A stretch of DNA of 64,000 nucleotides from Apophysomyces variabilis (Eukaryota > Mucoromycota > Mucoromycetes > Mucorales > Mucoraceae), in assembly GCA_002749535.1 (NCBI GenBank), contig MZZL01000060.1, positions 277,623-341,622 of the forward strand. Reading direction: 5' to 3'. Position 1 is the stretch's first letter. Every line of letters starts with the position of its first letter. Of the stretch, positions 48,029 to 60,093 are shown piece by piece. Under the pieces are notes generated by a model that was given only the letters and a program-made list of their open reading frames with translations, searched no databases and was not told the DNA's origin. Position numbers and translations under genes: made by a program.

Positions 48029-48358
48029 ATGCTTCTGGCAACCTGTGTACGCGCTTCGTTGTTATGGCTAATTGCTTCATCGGTTGATATGGGAAACAAG
48101 CGAGCGGATGTAGCATTAAGTATGGATTGTACCCCAATTTGGGTTTTTCCTATCAGTGCAAAAAGAAAGCATTCTCGTAAAACAAGCGGTTTGTACCAAC
48201 GGACATGTAAATATGGGCGGTTATGCTGTCTGCCAATGAAGTATGATCCATGTTTATCCCAAGCCTGCACTATTCACTGTGAACACTTGGAATCCTACGT
48301 CAAAAATGCCCTTGCAAAATATACAAACAGCAAACCGCTCGAGCATTGCAAGTCATGA
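48029..48358 (+). CDS. Possible small secreted cysteine-rich protein
   Basis: A 109-codon intronless frame opens with a hydrophobic segment after a short N-terminus (MLLATCVRASLLWLIASS), which could be a signal peptide. The rest has eight cysteines (TCKYGRLCCLPMKYDPCL, then QAC, HC and a C-terminal HC) and several basic residues. No family is recognised. It starts only 79 bp from the modelled golgin start, head to head. The opposite strand is also partly open, so coding potential is not proven. Small secreted Cys-rich proteins are common in fungi; this is inference. Confidence 0.35.
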   Translation: MLLATCVRASLLWLIASSVDMGNKRADVALSMDCTPIWVFPISAKRKHSRKTSGLYQRTCKYGRLCCLPMKYDPCLSQACTIHCEHLESYVKNALAKYTNSKPLEHCKS

Positions 48359-48640
48359 GTGGTATCAGATAATTGGTACATTCATGCAATATGTCCCACA
48401 ATGACTAAGTTAAACACCGACGTTTCGTTACTGTTCAAACCTTGATGCTGAATACGTAAAAAAGCATCTATTCAAAGAAGGATACCAGTAAAACATGGGA
48501 GACAATAGCTGTGTTTTCTATTTAACGTATAAAAAAGAAATGTTTGTTATTGCTTTAAGCATAAAGACTTTTGGCAGCTTCAATACTGAAGAGTGCCCTA
48601 GGTAGCCAAAAGTTATAGTTACAACCGACGCTGTTTTCTT

Positions 48641-50416
48641 TTATTTGTATAATTTGAAGTAGTCTATTAGTTCAGGAGCCTCCTCCAAAATAGCGATTTT
48701 GCCTTGCATCATATGAGTGGTAATATGACAGTGGATTGCCCAAAACCCTGGATTGTCAGCAACGATTCTAATCTTGGCCCATCCGCATCCGGTGGTTGAA
48801 TTATCAACGGCGGTAGGGTATACTGTAGTAATGTCTTTATACAAGGGGTGAGGGAAATTGCGCAGATGGCCATGAAGTTCTTCGTCGTATTCACCGTCAC
48901 CAGAGCTAATTTGATAATGGGCGTGGCCATGTGTGTGCCAAGGATGTACCAGACACTGTGTACCGACCAAGGCATTTTGGAGGACAATATCCAGAGTCTC
49001 ATTGAATCGGACGGGAAATGTTTGCAGATTAGTGTTGTAACCATCGGTATCCATGTCTAAGGTTTGTGCTCGTTTCCCTGCATGATACTCGTGAAGAATA
49101 GGAAGACGACGAACAGGTGGTGGGCGGCCATTGATCCAATAGCGTGTGTGATCGACCGGGTCATTCACGGTAAAGGCACGTAGCTTGATGGTCCTAGAGG
49201 AAGGAAGATCAAGAACAGGATCCCGCGGCCGTAGCGGAACCAGGTCGGGCCAGATCCAGTCGCGTGTGTCATTAGTTGGGAAGGGAGGCAGCTCGTTAAA
49301 CAAAGCGTAAGGCAAGGTCTCGTTTGTAGACTGTTGAGTAACTTCTTCTTTTTCATCTTCATATTCCTCGATAACATCTTCTAACCGCTTGATGTCGGCA
49401 AGATAGGAAACCGGCTTCATTAATGCAACAGCTGCAGCAAGTCCTTCCACAGGCGCAGGGTCTGAATACTGTAGATAGGCATATCCATTTTCCGTATACG
49501 AACGAGTACGGCGGCGCCACCTGTAACTGGTGGCAACGGCAAACAACGATCCTGGCAATTTGTCCTGAGTTCGTAATAAGACTGAAAACCGTTGACCAGG
49601 TGCCACTTCAAGGTAGGGCACATCATGAGGTTTAGTGAGTTCACCATCTACCTCAATGATGGTAAGAGGGTGATCCTTGATTGCCAATCCAAGGACGCGG
49701 AATGTCACCCCGCCGATAACTCTTAGCCGGTACACTTTGTTAGGTTCCACATTGAGCACGCTATACCCTGGGCAGTACTTTTCTGCTATGTTGGACTGGT
49801 TGAAGACGGTTCTCCCATTTATCAGAACACTTTCGGCCCCTTGGTCAAAGACAAAGTCTGGGCCCATATAGTAGTCTTCACGATCTTGTATGTCTTTATG
49901 CCACCATTCACTCAGATGGATCGTAAGCTCATCATCATACACATACGGCCCATCAACGAGCTGTCCAGGCGACCCTGGCACAGATCGCTCGTCTTCATAT
50001 ACAATGAATGGGCCTTGTACGGTATCATCTTGTAATCCGACATGTGCATGATAATAGTATGTCCCGCTTTGATACATAACACGGAATCGGTAAACGTAGG
50101 TTTCCCCAGGCTCAATCGCTGCCTGGGTTACGTCTGGAACACCATCGGCATCCACAGTTCCATATTGCCGAATGCCATGGAAGTGGATTGTGGTGGGGCG
50201 ACTATGCAGGTCATTGCGGACAACTATCTCCACATCATCGTTTCGCATCACACGGATGGCTGGTGCTGGAAATTGACCATTAACAAGTAACGTCTCATAG
50301 CCTTCACTATGACAATCAGGATTCAGTTTTGCAGAGGAGATAACAAGCTCAAAGCGCCGATGCTCTGCTGCTGCTAATGTAGATAGCAGTAGTGCGATGA
50401 GAAGAAAAAGCTGCAT
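48641..50416 (-). CDS. Secreted multicopper oxidase (laccase/ferroxidase-like)
   Basis: Single-exon gene of 591 aa, notable beside intron-rich neighbours. The signal peptide is MQLFLLIALLLSTLAAA, so it acts outside the cell. Three cupredoxin domains carry the copper ligands: IHFHGIRQ and YYYHAHVG in domain 1, HPWHTHGHAHY and AIHCHITTHMMQGK in domain 3. The four-motif set defines a type 1 plus trinuclear copper enzyme that couples substrate oxidation to O2 reduction. Where the axial type 1 position is usually Leu, Met or Phe (G-[LM] after the last His), this protein has Lys. No C-terminal membrane span is present, so it is not an Fet3-type membrane ferroxidase. The substrate cannot be told from sequence. 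Confidence 0.93.
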   Translation of the reverse strand: MQLFLLIALLLSTLAAAEHRRFELVISSAKLNPDCHSEGYETLLVNGQFPAPAIRVMRNDDVEIVVRNDLHSRPTTIHFHGIRQYGTVDADGVPDVTQAAIEPGETYVYRFRVMYQSGTYYYHAHVGLQDDTVQGPFIVYEDERSVPGSPGQLVDGPYVYDDELTIHLSEWWHKDIQDREDYYMGPDFVFDQGAESVLINGRTVFNQSNIAEKYCPGYSVLNVEPNKVYRLRVIGGVTFRVLGLAIKDHPLTIIEVDGELTKPHDVPYLEVAPGQRFSVLLRTQDKLPGSLFAVATSYRWRRRTRSYTENGYAYLQYSDPAPVEGLAAAVALMKPVSYLADIKRLEDVIEEYEDEKEEVTQQSTNETLPYALFNELPPFPTNDTRDWIWPDLVPLRPRDPVLDLPSSRTIKLRAFTVNDPVDHTRYWINGRPPPVRRLPILHEYHAGKRAQTLDMDTDGYNTNLQTFPVRFNETLDIVLQNALVGTQCLVHPWHTHGHAHYQISSGDGEYDEELHGHLRNFPHPLYKDITTVYPTAVDNSTTGCGWAKIRIVADNPGFWAIHCHITTHMMQGKIAILEEAPELIDYFKLYK

Positions 50417-52051
50417 TGTCCAAGAGAAACATCATGATTTAATTGCAAGTTTGTTTTAAATTACCCACCATTCTCATCGAACAAACGCTTAATGCATTCC
50501 TCTAAAACTGGGCGGATATGTAATGCAATTGAAATTTTGATTGTTAGCATTACGTACCATTTGTATCAAATGGAAATATGACTCTGCGAACTGTACAAAA
50601 TTCTAAATTGCGTTATATATGATGATTTCCCTCTTTTTCTTAAGGATAATTGAGCATCAATATCATTCACAGTTCTATTCTCCTCTCAATCCGCAAAGAC
50701 CAGTCTAAATGAAAGGGTGGATACAACAGCTTGATATTGCTGGAAAAAATCAAAGTATGGCACAACCGTTACGAACAAAGTTGTTAAAGTCCTGACTCGC
50801 AAGGTTCAGGCAGCGCCATTTGTGATCCGTGGCGAACAGTGCATACCAAAACGGTCCAGTAAACAGCCTGTTATACATACAGAGAGAAACATGCACACAT
50901 GCGGACAGGTATGCAAACTGCACTCGCAACCAGAACGAAACTGTTAATCGTGCGATTAGCCTCTGTAGTATATGGCAACTGGTTTCCGATTTAGACGGAT
51001 CCATCCAAAGTTACAACATAAAAGGTGCTTCAAAGACAGGCTCCGCAGACCGAGTGAATACCCAATGCTTAGCAACGGGTACCTGCAGATATACTTCGTT
51101 GCACAGACACACGTGTTCTGCGGTTACCGTTGCCTTTTGAAACTAATTCCCCATGGATAATTTTGAAGCTCAGTTTATGAACCGGGCACCATGCTACCTA
51201 GAAGGTAACCAAGCATTCGGTTTTCTACAAGCGTTTAACATTCTATTCATGCGCAGGCGATCATTAGCGGAAAGCAATATCATATGTTTGAAATGATCTA
51301 CCATCCATATCGGACGTCAATCACAATACCTTTTTCGACTATATGTTTTACTTGAACTATATTGAATCCAAACATGCTTTATCAACACCAGACAATATAA
51401 ACGCCAAGCTACAAACAACTCCGTTTTGTCGGTTTGTCTTTATGATTAATAATGCTTGGCAGAAGTTCCAACATGACCAGCACGCCAAGCGCTAATCGTT
51501 CCTATTGATCGTTATTCGCCGTATCTCATAATATTCGTTGCAAACTAGGATAATATAGTAAGAAGCAAGTCATTACAAAGAGACATCGGTGACAAAATAC
51601 AATAAAACCATCCTTAGTAATTTTTATGCAATTTTGCTTCTTTTGTGTGTCTGGAAACCTTGGTTCACGTGGATTTTCAGATGGTAAGGTTACACCAGCA
51701 TTCAACAATATCAGTGAACTCAGACCAAGACCAGGCAGAAAAAGCTCGATTGTGCGCAGGACGTATTTGGCCCTAATTCGTGATTCTCATAGAATTTATC
51801 CTCAAAACACTCCTTTTCTTGCAATTGTACCTTAAGGAATAGTTTACAATTAGACGCTTATATTGCTCACTTCATTAGCCATAAAGGTTGGTGGTATTTC
51901 TTAGCAGTGACTATCCTTGGCATTCGTGCATCATCAGCAACCCAGGGACGTACATTGTACTACATCTGGATTGGAGAACAATAGAAATGTCATATAAATG
52001 ATAGTGCGAAACGTTTTATTGTTTGCCTACCACGGATAACACATTCACGCA
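50417..52051. other. Intergenic region
   Basis: Promoter side of the multicopper oxidase and 1.6 kb of AT-rich sequence. Frames at 50829-51160 and 51626-51835 show no domain or splice support. Confidence 0.5.
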
Positions 52052-53358
52052 ATGTTTTATGAGAAAACGTTGTATGAACCACCTACACAAGATGAGAAAA
52101 AGGCAAATTCGAAAGCTTCAAGCTCCAATTACAAGAACTTCAGGCGAAGTGATATCACAAGGCGGAAAATATGGATTGCATTGTCAATTACTATAGCAAT
52201 CATCTTGCTCTGCGTGTTAAAACCCGTGTTGATGCGAACATACCCGACTAGAAGTAACAAAAAGGTATCATAGATTGTATGCTTATCCATATTTAATCTT
52301 TCATTCTATTCCAGGTCTTACAGTGCAACTTGCGTGATGCAATTCATTGGTCTGGTAAATCGGTATACAGTATCCCTTCGGCTTATCGAAGCCTTCGTCT
52401 GGAGCACAAGAGTTTTATGGATCTTCCCGTTACGGTAACAAATTTTGCGCCAACCTAATGCAGTTGTTTAGCTGACTGTGGTTTAGGGTGGCCAAGTTCG
52501 AGTCAGGCGAAATGGACTTATAGAGAAACCCGTTCTACATTTTGATATTAAACATGGAAAAGATACCAATCCAAACGCGATATGGATCGAGTCTTCCATA
52601 AAAGATGACGAGGTCGGGTTTTACATCCAGGTATGCTGTGTAGACAATAACTTGTTGGGAGTACTAACTCACGGTTTTTAAGCATGGAGACGCCTATGAA
52701 TCCACATGTATTTCTCTCGACGTACTTGTCGAACTTCCACGCACATTGTCTTTGGACGCTTTAAACATTGATATGACTACCAATGACATCATTCTAGAAG
52801 ATGGTTTAGCGTTTGCAAAGAGTCTCAAAGTGACAACGATTGTTGGGAACATTGTTTCCCAGGTAAATATGAAGACCCTCATATTGGAAAGGTGCGCTAA
52901 ATCAACAATAGAACGTGTTTTCGGATTCTATTGAATTACACACTCAACAAGGTGAGATCTCGGGTCGTTTCAACCGAATCGGCAAAAAACTTTTGACGAA
53001 TACATACTATGGAAACATTGAAATCGATATTGCTGATAATTATTACAATACTAAAAGATGGAGGCAACTGAGAGCATCCACTATTTCAGGGGATGTTCAT
53101 GTAAAGCTGGTAACTACATTGATATCAATAGGATATTTTTTTTAAAATATCATTACTTTGCAGCCTAAGACATTGACGGGGCATTTTAACCTCAGGTCCT
53201 ATACGCAGATACCCACTGTGCTTCTAGAAGACGTTCATCAGCTTCGCTTTAAGCAACAAGAGAACAAAAAATGGATTCGCGCTTCGTATGGCAAGCATCC
53301 AAAGAGCAATATCAATCTATCCACTATTGCTGGTTACGTACAACTCCAGTACTTATAA
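52052..53358 (+). CDS. Type II membrane protein with beta-repeat ectodomain, copy 1
   Basis: Predicted 349 aa from six exons (52052-52264, 52315-52434, 52487-52630, 52683-52862, 52912-53109, 53164-53358), all phase 0. About 47 cytosolic residues, rich in Lys and Ser, precede one membrane span (IWIALSITIAIILLCVLKPV). The remainder is extracytosolic and built of short alternating beta-strand units such as LDALNIDMTTNDIIL, LKVTTIVGNIVS and ASTISGDVHVKL. This G-x-I/V rhythm recalls the putative-adhesin (DUF4097-like) beta-solenoid, though I cannot confirm the family. The gene at 54.45-55.84 kb is a paralogue with the same exon plan. No catalytic motif is visible; a surface or wall role is inference. 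Confidence 0.82.
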
Positions 53359-54452
53359 TCGCGTGCACCTTGTATAGCTTCTCTTTTATTGCATGCTACT
53401 TTCATTTTTTTTCTTCCTGTTACTGTATGTATTTTTTTGTATCCTTTCCTCCTGTTTATTTTGACAGACCCTCCGTACAAGTTTATTTGACAACTATGCT
53501 ACTTTACGTATATTATGCTATAGGAACAGAAACTTGCTGAACAGCTTACATCGATAACTTTATGATATTGCAATAAAAAATATGGCGCGCAATTAACATG
53601 TCAGAAATAATAAGCCTATGAGCACTAAGTCAGTACTATCATTTCTATAGCGCGCTATCACTGGATTTAACGCCGTTTTTTCTTGCTAACTTTCCTAATA
53701 GGATCCTTTCGTGGTTCAGTTACTGTTACTGCCAAGAAACTTCAGCTCTCAGATGCATATAACCCCGATTACTACTACATTACGATTCCTACATCGTCCT
53801 TTTTTTTCTTCAGTACTTCCATCTCCCAGGATTGTCAAATCATTTTTCACGTTTAAATGTAGCACAATTGATCTTGGCTTGCCATTTCACAAAGTCATAT
53901 CATAGGACAAACGCGAGAAACGTGCACGCTTTTTTTTTAACAATTATTCGTAAAACTATGAGCAGAATTTGATCTTGCGATCATGGTCCTTTGTGCTAGT
54001 GCCAAGCCATATTTTAGGATACTAATGAAGTAATTGACATCGTTGTTAGCGATCCCTGAACCTGTTACCCATTACTTTAGGTAGTAATATGAAGAGAAAA
54101 ACACAAGTCTAGATATTCAGTATAGCTGGCGATTATCTTTCTTCTTAAGTTTTTGCTTGTTATTAAGTATAAGGTTAAAACACGCCTTATATCTGGAGCC
54201 AAACAGCTGAACTGCGATGTATTTACATGAAGTATTCAGCGCATAAACGTTGTTTGATCTTCGAATTTACCATAGTATGTACAACATTGTGTACTTTCCC
54301 CTTAAGTAAGAAGGAACAAAAATAAAGGTATGACATGGATCAATCACATAAATAGTGTTTTTGTGTTCAATTTTTCCGCTAAAGCTGCTTTCCTCTTCCT
54401 TCTTTTCTGTTTTCACTTTTTTTTTCCTCTTTCTTACTTTTTCTTGTTATTT
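53359..54452. other. Intergenic spacer between membrane-protein paralogues
   Basis: T-rich 3' flank of copy 1 and C/T-rich promoter of copy 2 (54370-54450). No gene is seen. Confidence 0.5.
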
Positions 54453-55841
54453 ATGGCATCTACACCGAATCCACTATCTTATCGACGTAAACAGCAAGTA
54501 ACAAGCGTTGAAACAACAGACCATTCGGCAGAAAGTCGAGGACCACTTATAGCGACCTTGTTTGACCATACTATTTATTTGAGAAAAATTTTTTTAAGAA
54601 TTACCGTGGTATCAGCCTTGCTAGCCGTGCTATGGATCACGTTTCCACCACAGAGTATTCAACAGCAAAACAAATTTGATTTTGTTGACGGCCAGGTAAA
54701 CTTTGCAACGCTATAGCCACTGTGCTAAAGCTATGTCAATGCGTATCTTCAGTGTGTAGCTACACCGAAAACCTTATGGAGCGGGCAGTCTACATATAAG
54801 ATCCCAGCTACATATCGACAATTGTCAATACGACAAATGAACCATCTTGACATCCTTGTAACTGTACGTTTTATTTGTTTAGGCTAGTTCTGAACTTGTT
54901 TGACTAATAGAGATAAACAGGGCGGCGACGTTAAAGTGTTGTGTAATCCTGACTCCCACGAAACCACAGTACGTTTCGTCATTAAGATGCTCGATACATC
55001 CAACTATAATGCCATTGAAGTTCAAAAAACTGAGAGAAACGGCGCTGTTGACTTTACCATTCAGGTACAAAGAAGGCAGGAAAGTCTGTTACCGTAAGAA
55101 ATACTAACAAACCTATGTCTTAACCAAACTGTATATAGCACAACCGTAGGTTCAAGAGGACTTGCATTCACCTTGATATATACATTGAATTGCCTACGGT
55201 GTCATCCCTCGATATTCTCAACCTCGCTGTAACAAACAATAACATTGTCGTGGAAAGATACTTAACGTTCAGTACTCTGAATCTAAGCACGGCAAATGGC
55301 AGAATGCTTATCCATGTAAGTCGTAAACATACTAATGCCATGGCTGTCAATACCTATCTAGCTAATACGTCTCTTAGAATGTTACCGTGTCAAGTATATC
55401 ATTGGTTTCCACTGAGGGTAACATTTCTGGTCGGATACACAAGTTAAAGCACAAGCTCGAAGCGAGTACTTTACGCGGAAATATAGATGTTATCATTGCT
55501 ACCATTGTACCATCAAATGCAGAGAGTACATTTGTCAAAGCCTCTATCTCATACGGTGATATAAACATTCAACTGGTAAGAACAAGAAAAACTTTCTTTA
55601 ATTTCGGTTCGGATTACTAAACAATAGCGTTACTTGAAAGCCGGAAACGTTTGATAGCGAGTTTGATCTGAAGTCGGCATTATATAGCCCATCCGTACTA
55701 TTTGCTAGAAAGGATAAGCAAACTCATACAGAAAACGTTGGCAGCGTAAAACGTCTCCATGGGCACTATGGCAACGAACCAAAGGGCAATATTACGTTAT
55801 CAACCGTGTCAGGACATGTGAATCTAGCTTACAATATGTAG
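54453..55841 (+). CDS. Type II membrane protein with beta-repeat ectodomain, copy 2
   Basis: Predicted 357 aa from six phase-0 exons (54453-54695, 54753-54863, 54921-55064, 55139-55315, 55378-55575, 55641-55841). Exons 3 and 5 have exactly the lengths of their counterparts in copy 1 (144 and 198 nt). A 57-residue cytosolic part precedes the membrane span ITVVSALLAVLWITF. The ectodomain aligns throughout with copy 1: LWSGQSTYKIPATYRQL with IHWSGKSVYSIPSAYRSL, EGNISGRIHKL with QGEISGRFNRI, PKGNITLSTVSGHVNL with PKSNINLSTIAGYVQL. The N-terminus is unrelated in sequence. The duplication is old, given low identity and conserved gene structure. Function is unknown. Confidence 0.82.
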
Positions 55842-56580
55842 TTCTTTGGCAGTTCTTGGAGGGTTGTACCCGAGCGTTATTATATGACCCAATTATGCTT
55901 ACCATTCGCATTTTTTTTCTTTTTAACTATTTCTTTTTCGTGTATGTTCTTATGGAAATGTATTATGAATCGCGTAGTAGGTATTATGATTTTATGTTCT
56001 ATAATCAAGGGACCGTCTTATATATGCTGTCTAAAAATAAACAATGAACGGTATGTTTAAATTCGATCAGTAAGTGTGAAATGTGAAACTGTTTCCGAGG
56101 TGTATTCAACTATTACGTCTTTTTCTCATTGTGGTTGCGGTTACTGATGTGTTCAGTATTATTATTGCCCTATGCGGTCATAATTATATTAGCTTACTAT
56201 GACAAGTCTAGAGCTCATAATAGGTACACTATCTAAAGGAGAAGTATGTTTAAGATCTATGAAGGACATTACGCTTCTAAACTTCCGTCTGGAAAGGCGC
56301 AAAGAACCTGCAGCTTTCGCTTTTTCTTTATCGAGCGGGGCCATGATAGTCCATACACGGAGCAAGTATCCTTTATTAAAACCTATCTAGTTTGACAGCT
56401 ACCATCTTTGTTACAAGAGGTAAGATGTACAGGTCTATGGAGAGTTCAATATACCCTAAAGCGCATCCAACGCCTAGTCAAATTCAGTTTCAATCACCGC
56501 ATTCAAGAGGAAAGACTGTTATTTGAAAGTCACACAATTCATATGTCCCGCATTGCCCTTTAGAAAGTCATTCTCCAATC
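55842..56580. other. Intergenic region
   Basis: 3' flank of copy 2 and promoter of the deaminase gene. A 63-codon frame at 56199-56390 (contains LSSGAMIVHTRS) could be a scrap of a third paralogue, but the match is too weak to call. Confidence 0.45.
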
Positions 56581-57886
56581 ATGCGGCTAATTGTACGCCA
56601 AGATTATGATGAAGTATCTTCATATGCTGGTAGATAAAATCTTGTAGTTATCTGCTTGTTATTGAATATTGGTGACAGCCTATTACGTAAAAGAGCGTAT
56701 CAATCAATTTCAGCCTACAAAGGATAGACCGTTTGTGCTGGGCTTGCCTACTGGCTCTTCTCCTATGGGTGTCTATCACAAGCTGGTTGAATTCTATACA
56801 GCAGGTGAAGTAAGCTTTGAACATGTAGTGACCTTTACCATGGATGAATACGTTGGATTGCCAAGGTACTGAAACATGTTCATTTCCTAAACGGACCTAC
56901 TGACTACCTGAACCAAGAGATCATCCACAATCGTACCATACTTTCATGTGGAACCATTTGTTTCGCCATGTCAACATTAGAAAGGAGAATGTCCACATTT
57001 TAGACGGTAACGCGGAAGACCTTGATGAAGAATGTAGTCGGTTTGAGGCAGAAATTGCCAAACGCGGAGGAATAGAATTATTCTTGGGAGGTAAAAGAAA
57101 AGATTGCGAACAAGTTCTCTTTTTGCTATTGTTTTGGCACACAAGACTGAAATGAAAGAAGGAATTGGTCCAGACGGTCATATTGCTTTTAACGAACCGG
57201 GATCGTCTTTAACTTCTCGGACGCGTGTCAAGACCTTGGCATATGAAACGATCATTGCCAACGCTAGATTCTTTGGCGGTGATGTATCCCGCGTTCCCAA
57301 ACTTGCATTAACAGTAGGAGTAGCGTAAGTAAACCGAAAAGAACTGAAGACAAAAGAAGTGATGCCACATTCGTCTGAATGACAGAACGGTCATGGATGC
57401 ACGAGAAGTAGTGATTGTAATTACCGGTGCACACAAGAGTTTGGCATTGGCGAAATGCATCGAGGAAGGCGTGAATCATATGTGGACTGTGTCCGCTATT
57501 CAGATGCATCCTAAAGGCCTCATTGTGTGTGATGAAGACGCAACGTTAGAACTGCATGTCAAGGTTAGAGCCACATGAAAGGAGAAAAATAGGGAACATT
57601 TATACAGGAAGCGTATTGACACCAGTAACAGACTGTCAAGTACTTTAAATCAATTGAGCATGTGCACCATTCAATAATTGGGCCACATAATCTCGGTCTA
57701 CAGGGTAACCTGCTAAGGAATATGGTTGACACAAACCAAGCGGCCAAAAGACGTAGGCGACTGATGCTTCAAAGCTTACTAAATCATGATGACGATGAAG
57801 ATAATGAGGATGAGGGTCATGAATCATCCTCATCTGTATCTTCTGATAGTGAACAACATAAAAGACAACGAAGGGGCAAAACATGA
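56581..57886 (+). CDS. Glucosamine-6-phosphate deaminase (NagB family)
   Basis: Cytosolic enzyme converting glucosamine 6-phosphate to fructose 6-phosphate and ammonia, feeding amino sugars into glycolysis. Six exons (56581-56629, 56679-56865, 56918-57090, 57162-57324, 57386-57563, 57632-57886) encode 334 aa. The family motifs are intact: [16 protein letters not shown] (phosphate binding), [11 protein letters not shown] with the catalytic Asp, [20 protein letters not shown] with Asp, His and Glu, then VMDAREV and EEGVNHMWT. After the core (ending near LLRNM) there is an unusual extension of about 50 residues, with RRRR, a run of Asp/Glu, serines and KRQRRGKT. Typical fungal and animal enzymes end shortly after the core. 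The tail looks like a nuclear signal or binding segment, which is inference. Confidence 0.95.
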
Positions 57887-60093
57887 TACCCTAGTTCTCC
57901 AGATATTGAGGGGCAATTTTACAATAAAAATCCCAGTTTGCTATGCGCAGCATTTCGGCATATAGCCATGTTCAACATGTTGACATTAGCAATGTCAAAT
58001 CTCTAAAATATCAGTATCGTCCTATTGAATGCATTTTTATGCTGCCAGCGAATCTTGGCTTTGTCAATAGTAACCGGAGAGCAATTTTACTAGCGTCCCA
58101 CACTTTCGATATATACGGAGACTCTCGGAACATTGCTGGATATCACAAGAACACACCTACTGCTGATGTGACTAAGCTGATATAGAAATTGATCATTGGC
58201 CGGATCCTACAGGCAAATATGTATGCGCACTAGAGGAGGGCTCATCCCTGCTATATCTTTTTCTGATGAACGTAAAAAATGGATGCTTATCTAGCGTTGG
58301 TTATTAGAAGCTTCGGTAGACAAGAAAAGTTGTTGATTAAGCTGAACCGAGCATCAGCCTAATTGCAAACTTACCAAAGAAGGAATCATGAACTTCATTA
58401 GCTCGTGGGACAGCTGAAAAACAAAAACAGCTATTCGAAATCTATGATAGATAAAAGAAAAAGGCAACAGCTGTTTACAGACTATAGAGAACAGAAGCGT
58501 GAACAATGCCCTGGCATGCGTTAAATTGAATGGGCAAAGTACAATCTTAAGCGGGCTTACATATCCGTTAGTGATTGCTATTTGCGCCGGCAACTCATCT
58601 AGTGGAACCATGTAATTACAGGGTTGTATTAAGAACGGTATTCCGACGAAAACAAAGCTCTAAAGCTGCTATTAAAGGTACTCTCCAACCCTAATAATAC
58701 GCTCAATCTCGAAGAACTTGCTGAGCATATCGAGATCAATAATGTATTAAATGGAGCGGAAAATAACGGTAAAGATGTTGCCGTTTCTAGGGCAGAATTT
58801 ACCATTTGCACAGTGTCCACCACTATATGTTTAACACAAGCTAGGTCTAATGAATGTTTTGCAGTTCTAATAACGGACGATGTCAATGGTGAGTTACTGA
58901 TGCTGGGAATCGAATTGGGAAGACCGATGTTACCGGGTTATTCTGCAGAAGTAGTTCAAATATCGTTAATAAGAAGCATAGACGAAAAGAAGTATAGCAG
59001 TTGACGATTCAACCAGTCAGGAAGAGAAAAATACATCAGCTATGTGTAACGGGCACCTGCAGCAGGTGTTGCGTCGAGAATAGATGGACAGGATGAAAAG
59101 ATGGCAACGGGGCACGGACAATATGCTACGCAGCGATGACAGAGAAACAGATGGCTTCACAGACTTGCGGCATTCGATTTCTTGAATATTTCGATGGAGA
59201 AGCTAGTTCACAATGCATTAAAGGAGAACGTCCTTGCTGTCGATCTGCTCCAACACAACGAGCAGGGCTACAGAAGCTGTGAAATGATGGTGCAGTCGAA
59301 TGATTAGTAAGGTCAAGGTTCGCCATTATTTGATAGCAGAAACAGTCAATGCAACGTAGTTCTTTTCCTGACATACGCGGATCCACCCGTGTGCAGTACA
59401 ACGGAGGTCCCCAAGCGACAGCAGGTTAACTAAGAGTAAGTTACGAGCGTGTTGATGCAGTTTGGCCCAGTATCGATGCTTTATGCTGCTCCAAACAATC
59501 CTTACGTCAATGCAGGAACAAGTTCGAGCAAGTGTAATACGGTCTTTCGGAGGCGCTCAACTATCTGATAACCCCGATTGGAATTCCTACTGGCACAAGG
59601 TTCACTTAGCGTAAATGTCTCTTCAGATAACAGTATGCGATATCCCACTAGTTAAATTGTGCTCCGATGCTTTTAAGGCGGACAAGTGAGATCTAAATAG
59701 AACTATCGTATATTCGCTTACCTTTCTTAGTGCTGAAGTATTCATTTAAACAACGTAACTTTGAGTATTTTTCTTTTAAGAGGAGATTTGGCGGAGATGT
59801 GATATGGATCGTTGATAACCGTCATTCTCTTGGAACCAAACGAGTCTCATACAAAGTTGACATGGAAAAAGTGTCATGCAATATACCGTTAATACATATA
59901 AACCAGTTACATATCAACGTATATAAATTGGTACGTCCAGTGTATTTGGTCAAAAGTACATGATAACCCCAAGGAAAACAGCATAAAATATCTGCCAATG
60001 AAATTGCGTAGGACAATGGAATTTTTACGCTAAAAAGAGAACGCATTTCTAATCGATCATTACGAACACTCTTTCTAGTTCTTCCCTTCCAAT
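57887..60093. other. Region of broken open frames, no intact gene
   Basis: Several plus-strand stretches look once-coding but cannot be joined: 57943-58185 (starts MRSISAYSHVQHVDI), a frame-shifted continuation around 58180-58310 (DIEIDHWPDPTGKYVCALEE), 58634-59004 (about 120 codons, contains LLKVLSNPNNTLNLEELAEH and ITDDVNGELLMLGIELGRP) and 59730-59963. None matches a family I recognise. They may be pieces of one decayed gene or of an unrecognised transposon. No retroelement motif such as YxDD or a DDE block is visible. Confidence 0.35.
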
